From: Azolla caroliniana
Taxonomy: Eukaryota > Polypodiophyta
DNA length: 64,000 nt
Direction of reading: 5' to 3'
Assembly: GCA_043228905.1 (NCBI GenBank)
Contig: JBHGNT010000014.1
Span: 20,522,001 to 20,586,000 of the forward strand
The notes beneath the pieces were generated by a model. The model searched no databases. It worked only from the letters and a program-made list of their open reading frames with translations, and was not told the origin of the DNA. The translations under genes were made by a program, and so were the position numbers. This document shows, piece after piece, positions 61,139-64,000 of the stretch. Every line of letters begins with the position of its first letter. Position 1 is the first letter of the stretch.

Positions 61139-62668
61139 CTACCATATTTCCTTATTGGGTTTTGCTTTCTTCTTCGGATTTACATCACCCTCTTCACTTT
61201 CATATTCATTGATTGCAATATGATCATCATCCAATTCTGAATCTATGAAATCACTATTGCTTACATCAGATTCTTCATCTGAAAACTCTGATCCCATTTC
61301 CTCACCCATGTTACACAATTCTTCTTCAACTTGGCCTTCATCATCAATTCCTGATTTGGCACTTTCCCTTAAACGTGCTCGTATACGAGGGCCATCACGG
61401 ACCATTTGTGCATACTTATACTTTAAATGTACAAGCGGATGATCACCGTCAATGAGATGAGACTTGTAGTAGGATTCTCTCTCGTAACCTTCTCGCAAGA
61501 TAACTGTCTTATTATTCCCCCTCATACTAAGGTAAAATATTCCAGGAAAACGATTGACAAGCTTTCCTATTGTTTGAGGCAGACCAAACTCATCTCGGAA
61601 TCGACCCAAAACTTGCATTAAAGCTTTCTTCTCAAGTGTGAGGGATAATACCTCATGAAGAACACCCACCACTCTCTTTTCCGAAATAAATGTTCCCAGA
61701 TTGACCCAACTATAGTCTTCATAAGGGGACACATATGGAAGCTTTTGCCATCTCTCGAGAAGCTCGAGATTTTTTCTCTTAAGAAACATGCCTGGAGAGT
61801 GAGTGATTTTGAAGGCTAGAGGTTGCCCACGAGTCTCGATCTCATTGAAAACAAAGCCATTTTTCTTTGAAGGTTCAATTTTTGCATTGTTTTCTATATC
61901 CAAACCTTTGCTTCTTGCACCTTTTCCCATATCCAAAGTCTCAACATCAGTAAAACCGAAGCCATCATTCTTTGAGACTTCGATTTTTGCATCAATTTTC
62001 TTCTTTGGAACTTCCATCTTCACATCGATTTTCTTCTTGGAAGCATCAATTCTTGCTCTTTTTTCCATCTCAGAAAAGGCTATACTCTCATCCCAAGCAA
62101 CCAATTCGATGAAAGGTGATGGGGACTTACCGACAACTCGGAAATACTGAGGATACGAGGGTGCAACCCGTGTCGCGAAATCATCAGGAAGACCTAAAGT
62201 CCTTCTTGCAAAATCAATCTTACCTGCTTTAAGCCTTTTCTCCTTGGCCATCATTAAAATCTTCCTAAGTTTCATCACAACTTCATCTTCAATCCCTAAA
62301 TAAATCCGCTTCTCTTCTTCAAGTAAATCTTCCATGGCTTTGCTTAACCGACACCATGGCTCCTTGGTATGAGGGTCCTCAAAGATTTCAAAGAGGTTAG
62401 GATGTTTCCTTATATAAGCTTTTACTCCAATGTTCTTCTTCGATAGCCCTATCTGTTTCTGTTTTATATCGAGATATCTGAGTCTGAGAGAGTGATCCTC
62501 TCGTCGGAGAAGAAGATCTCTGATCTTGAAGATGGGCCGAAGAAGCTTGTCTCTCTCTGCGTGAAGGTCGAGAGAAGGGTCGGCCTTCAGTTTGATCTTT
62601 GGTGTGGACATGAAACGCTTCTGTGTGTAACAACAGTAATAATGCAGGATCCATTGAGAGCTTCGCAT
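61139..62668 (-). CDS. PORR-domain organelle RNA-binding protein
   Basis: An intronless 509-codon frame, as is usual for this family. PORR (plant organelle RNA recognition, former DUF860) proteins such as maize WTF1 bind group II introns and support organelle splicing. Residues 1-20 (MRSSQWILHYYCCYTQKRFM) look like a mitochondrial or plastid targeting peptide. The PORR domain begins near KIKLKADPSLDLHAERDKLL (24-43) and includes FLR/IRKHPNLFEIFEDP (86-99). LGLPDDFATRVAPSYPQYFR (158-177), LERWQKLPYVSPYEDYSWVN (304-323), FRDEFGLPQTIGKLVNRFPGIFYLS (357-381) and KTVILREGYER follow. Between about 203 and 285 lies a low-complexity insertion with repeated KKKIDxKxEV and GFxF units, which I do not recall from other members. 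An acidic C-terminal tail (455-495) is common in the family. The target RNA and organelle are unknown. Confidence 0.92.
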   Translation of the reverse strand: MRSSQWILHYYCCYTQKRFMSTPKIKLKADPSLDLHAERDKLLRPIFKIRDLLLRREDHSLRLRYLDIKQKQIGLSKKNIGVKAYIRKHPNLFEIFEDPHTKEPWCRLSKAMEDLLEEEKRIYLGIEDEVVMKLRKILMMAKEKRLKAGKIDFARRTLGLPDDFATRVAPSYPQYFRVVGKSPSPFIELVAWDESIAFSEMEKRARIDASKKKIDVKMEVPKKKIDAKIEVSKNDGFGFTDVETLDMGKGARSKGLDIENNAKIEPSKKNGFVFNEIETRGQPLAFKITHSPGMFLKRKNLELLERWQKLPYVSPYEDYSWVNLGTFISEKRVVGVLHEVLSLTLEKKALMQVLGRFRDEFGLPQTIGKLVNRFPGIFYLSMRGNNKTVILREGYERESYYKSHLIDGDHPLVHLKYKYAQMVRDGPRIRARLRESAKSGIDDEGQVEEELCNMGEEMGSEFSDEESDVSNSDFIDSELDDDHIAINEYESEEGDVNPKKKAKPNKEIW

Positions 62669-64000
62669 TATCGATTAGGGTTTAGCAGAGACAGGGAAAG
62701 AGGGTTTAAGAGACATGTATTCTTTGGAGAATTACAGAAATAGCAGAACACTTGAAGCACATATTTCACATGGATTTGTTGGCTTCGTGATTTTACTGTG
62801 GATTTGTGACCATTCTGGTTTCACAATTGATTTACATGTGATTATGGTGATAAAACCCCAAACTCACATCTTGGCAATATGGGCCTCACCAATAAAATTC
62901 ATATTTGTTACTCGTTCCCATGGACATTGACATCTCATACCACCTACTAGAATTTGAAGAATGTACATGCTATCTATCACTTGACAATGGCCACAATACA
63001 ATGATTTTAATCACATCTTAGAAATAAGTTAAAAGAATCTTGAGAGTTATATTTGACCATTAAGGTGCAATGGCGTCGAAACTAAAGGGATCGCTCAATT
63101 TTTGAAATCGTGATCTTTAGTGTTTCATTCTCTCTCTGTCCTTATTTTTAATCTCCATGAGCTTTGGGGTCAAGAAATGGGCAAAATCTATGTATTAGCG
63201 GCGTTAAAACCTTTCATAAGGACATTTTGAAATCTCTTGGAGAACTTATCCAAGAATCCTTGGATTTGAAGATCATCTACAACTGATATGACTCAAGTTG
63301 AACAAGATAGACTTTCACAAATACATGATTTCAACACATTGGAGAAGAATACTTATGTAGGCTATAAGACCAAACACCATTTGTATGCATAATTCATTGC
63401 CCCACAAACACTCCCGCATGCTAACCCCACAAACACTCCCGCATATTTCACATCCACATCCACCTCTTGCACTTTCGTTCATTCTTCATAAGACGAAAAA
63501 CAACCTAGAATACCAAGGCATGATAAATTCTATATTTAACATTCTATTAATAACCCAAACATTATCCTAACTAAGATGATTAACCAAAATGCACTTTTTC
63601 TACTAGCATTTTTACATTGTTTGAGCAAGCCATCACTGATTTGTCCAAATTTAATGTAGCTTCCTGTATTGAGAGGCATAAATAACTCATACAAACATAG
63701 CCAACCTATATTCTATCTTCTTTCAATAGTGATACCTAATTGAGCTAACGATTTGAGATTGCATCTTATACTCTTCTTTCAACAGTTACACTAGATAATT
63801 CTACCCCACGTTGGGAAACAAGCTCCCAAATTTTACAATCTACATGACCCTGATGTTTCATGAATTTGCATCTAAATGAGATTATTTATGTGTGGGCAAA
63901 AATAGTTTTGATATGTTGAAGACAACAACTAACTTGAGCTTTGTGGCAGGCATTCATATAAGTAAATAAGACTATGTCATCACAACATAAAAAAACTCGG
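62669..64000. other. Upstream flank of the PORR gene, no gene seen
   Basis: The first 100-200 bases probably hold the minus-strand promoter and 5' UTR. The remainder is AT-rich. A short direct repeat, CCCCACAAACACTCCCGCAT, occurs twice near 63400-63444. Confidence 0.5.

Overview
The window looks like nuclear DNA of a land plant with a large, AT-rich, repeat-laden genome. The genes have many short exons with GT..AG introns. Long stretches hold only decayed transposon debris and microsatellites. The gene set is plant-specific: a DAWDLE-type FHA protein, an MCRS1/EMB1967-type FHA protein, a PORR organelle RNA-binding protein and a plant lipid phosphate phosphatase. The style of a decayed PPR array (around 51.2-52.4 kb) and of the LINE relics reminds me of seedless plants. 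A fern is my best guess, but that is inference from memory of sequence style, not proof.

Layout. 1-1218 (+): the 3' end of a DAWDLE/SNIP1-like gene. About 6.1-7.0 kb (-): a LINE relic. 8289-10049 (-): an intronless gene for a disordered, low-complexity plant protein, with a microsatellite-rich upstream region to about 11.1 kb. 17.4-18.6 kb (+): a LINE C-terminal ORF broken by an exact 235-bp tandem duplication. 19.4-21.4 kb (-): possible exons of a coiled-coil gene, unproven. 26754-27572: a long inverted-repeat element made of AACCGAACC-type motifs, with a truncated relative at 43.6 kb and a CpG-depleted relic at 36.0 kb. 28.8-37.8 kb (+): a complete MCRS1-like gene whose 5' leader holds about a dozen degenerate, exon-like repeated cassettes. 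41.4 kb (+) and 44.1-45.5 kb (-): LINE relics. 48174-55195 (+): a complete six-exon lipid phosphate phosphatase gene whose 5.3-kb second intron carries antisense PPR and LINE ORF1 relics. About 56.3-56.9 kb: an LTR-like sequence. 57.9-58.9 kb (+): a reverse transcriptase relic. 61139-62668 (-): a PORR gene.

The genes do not form a pathway: two act in RNA or chromatin biology in the nucleus (DAWDLE-like, MCRS1-like), one in organelle RNA splicing (PORR), one in membrane lipid signalling (LPP), and one is of unknown function. The most unusual structure is the cassette array in the MCRS1-like leader. Each cassette resembles a mini-exon with its own acceptor, often a tiny ATG reading frame beginning M-D-Q/P, and a CATCAG|GTTTG-type donor. 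Exon boundaries below were placed by eye from splice consensus, reading phase and family similarity remembered from known proteins; no alignment or transcript evidence was available.
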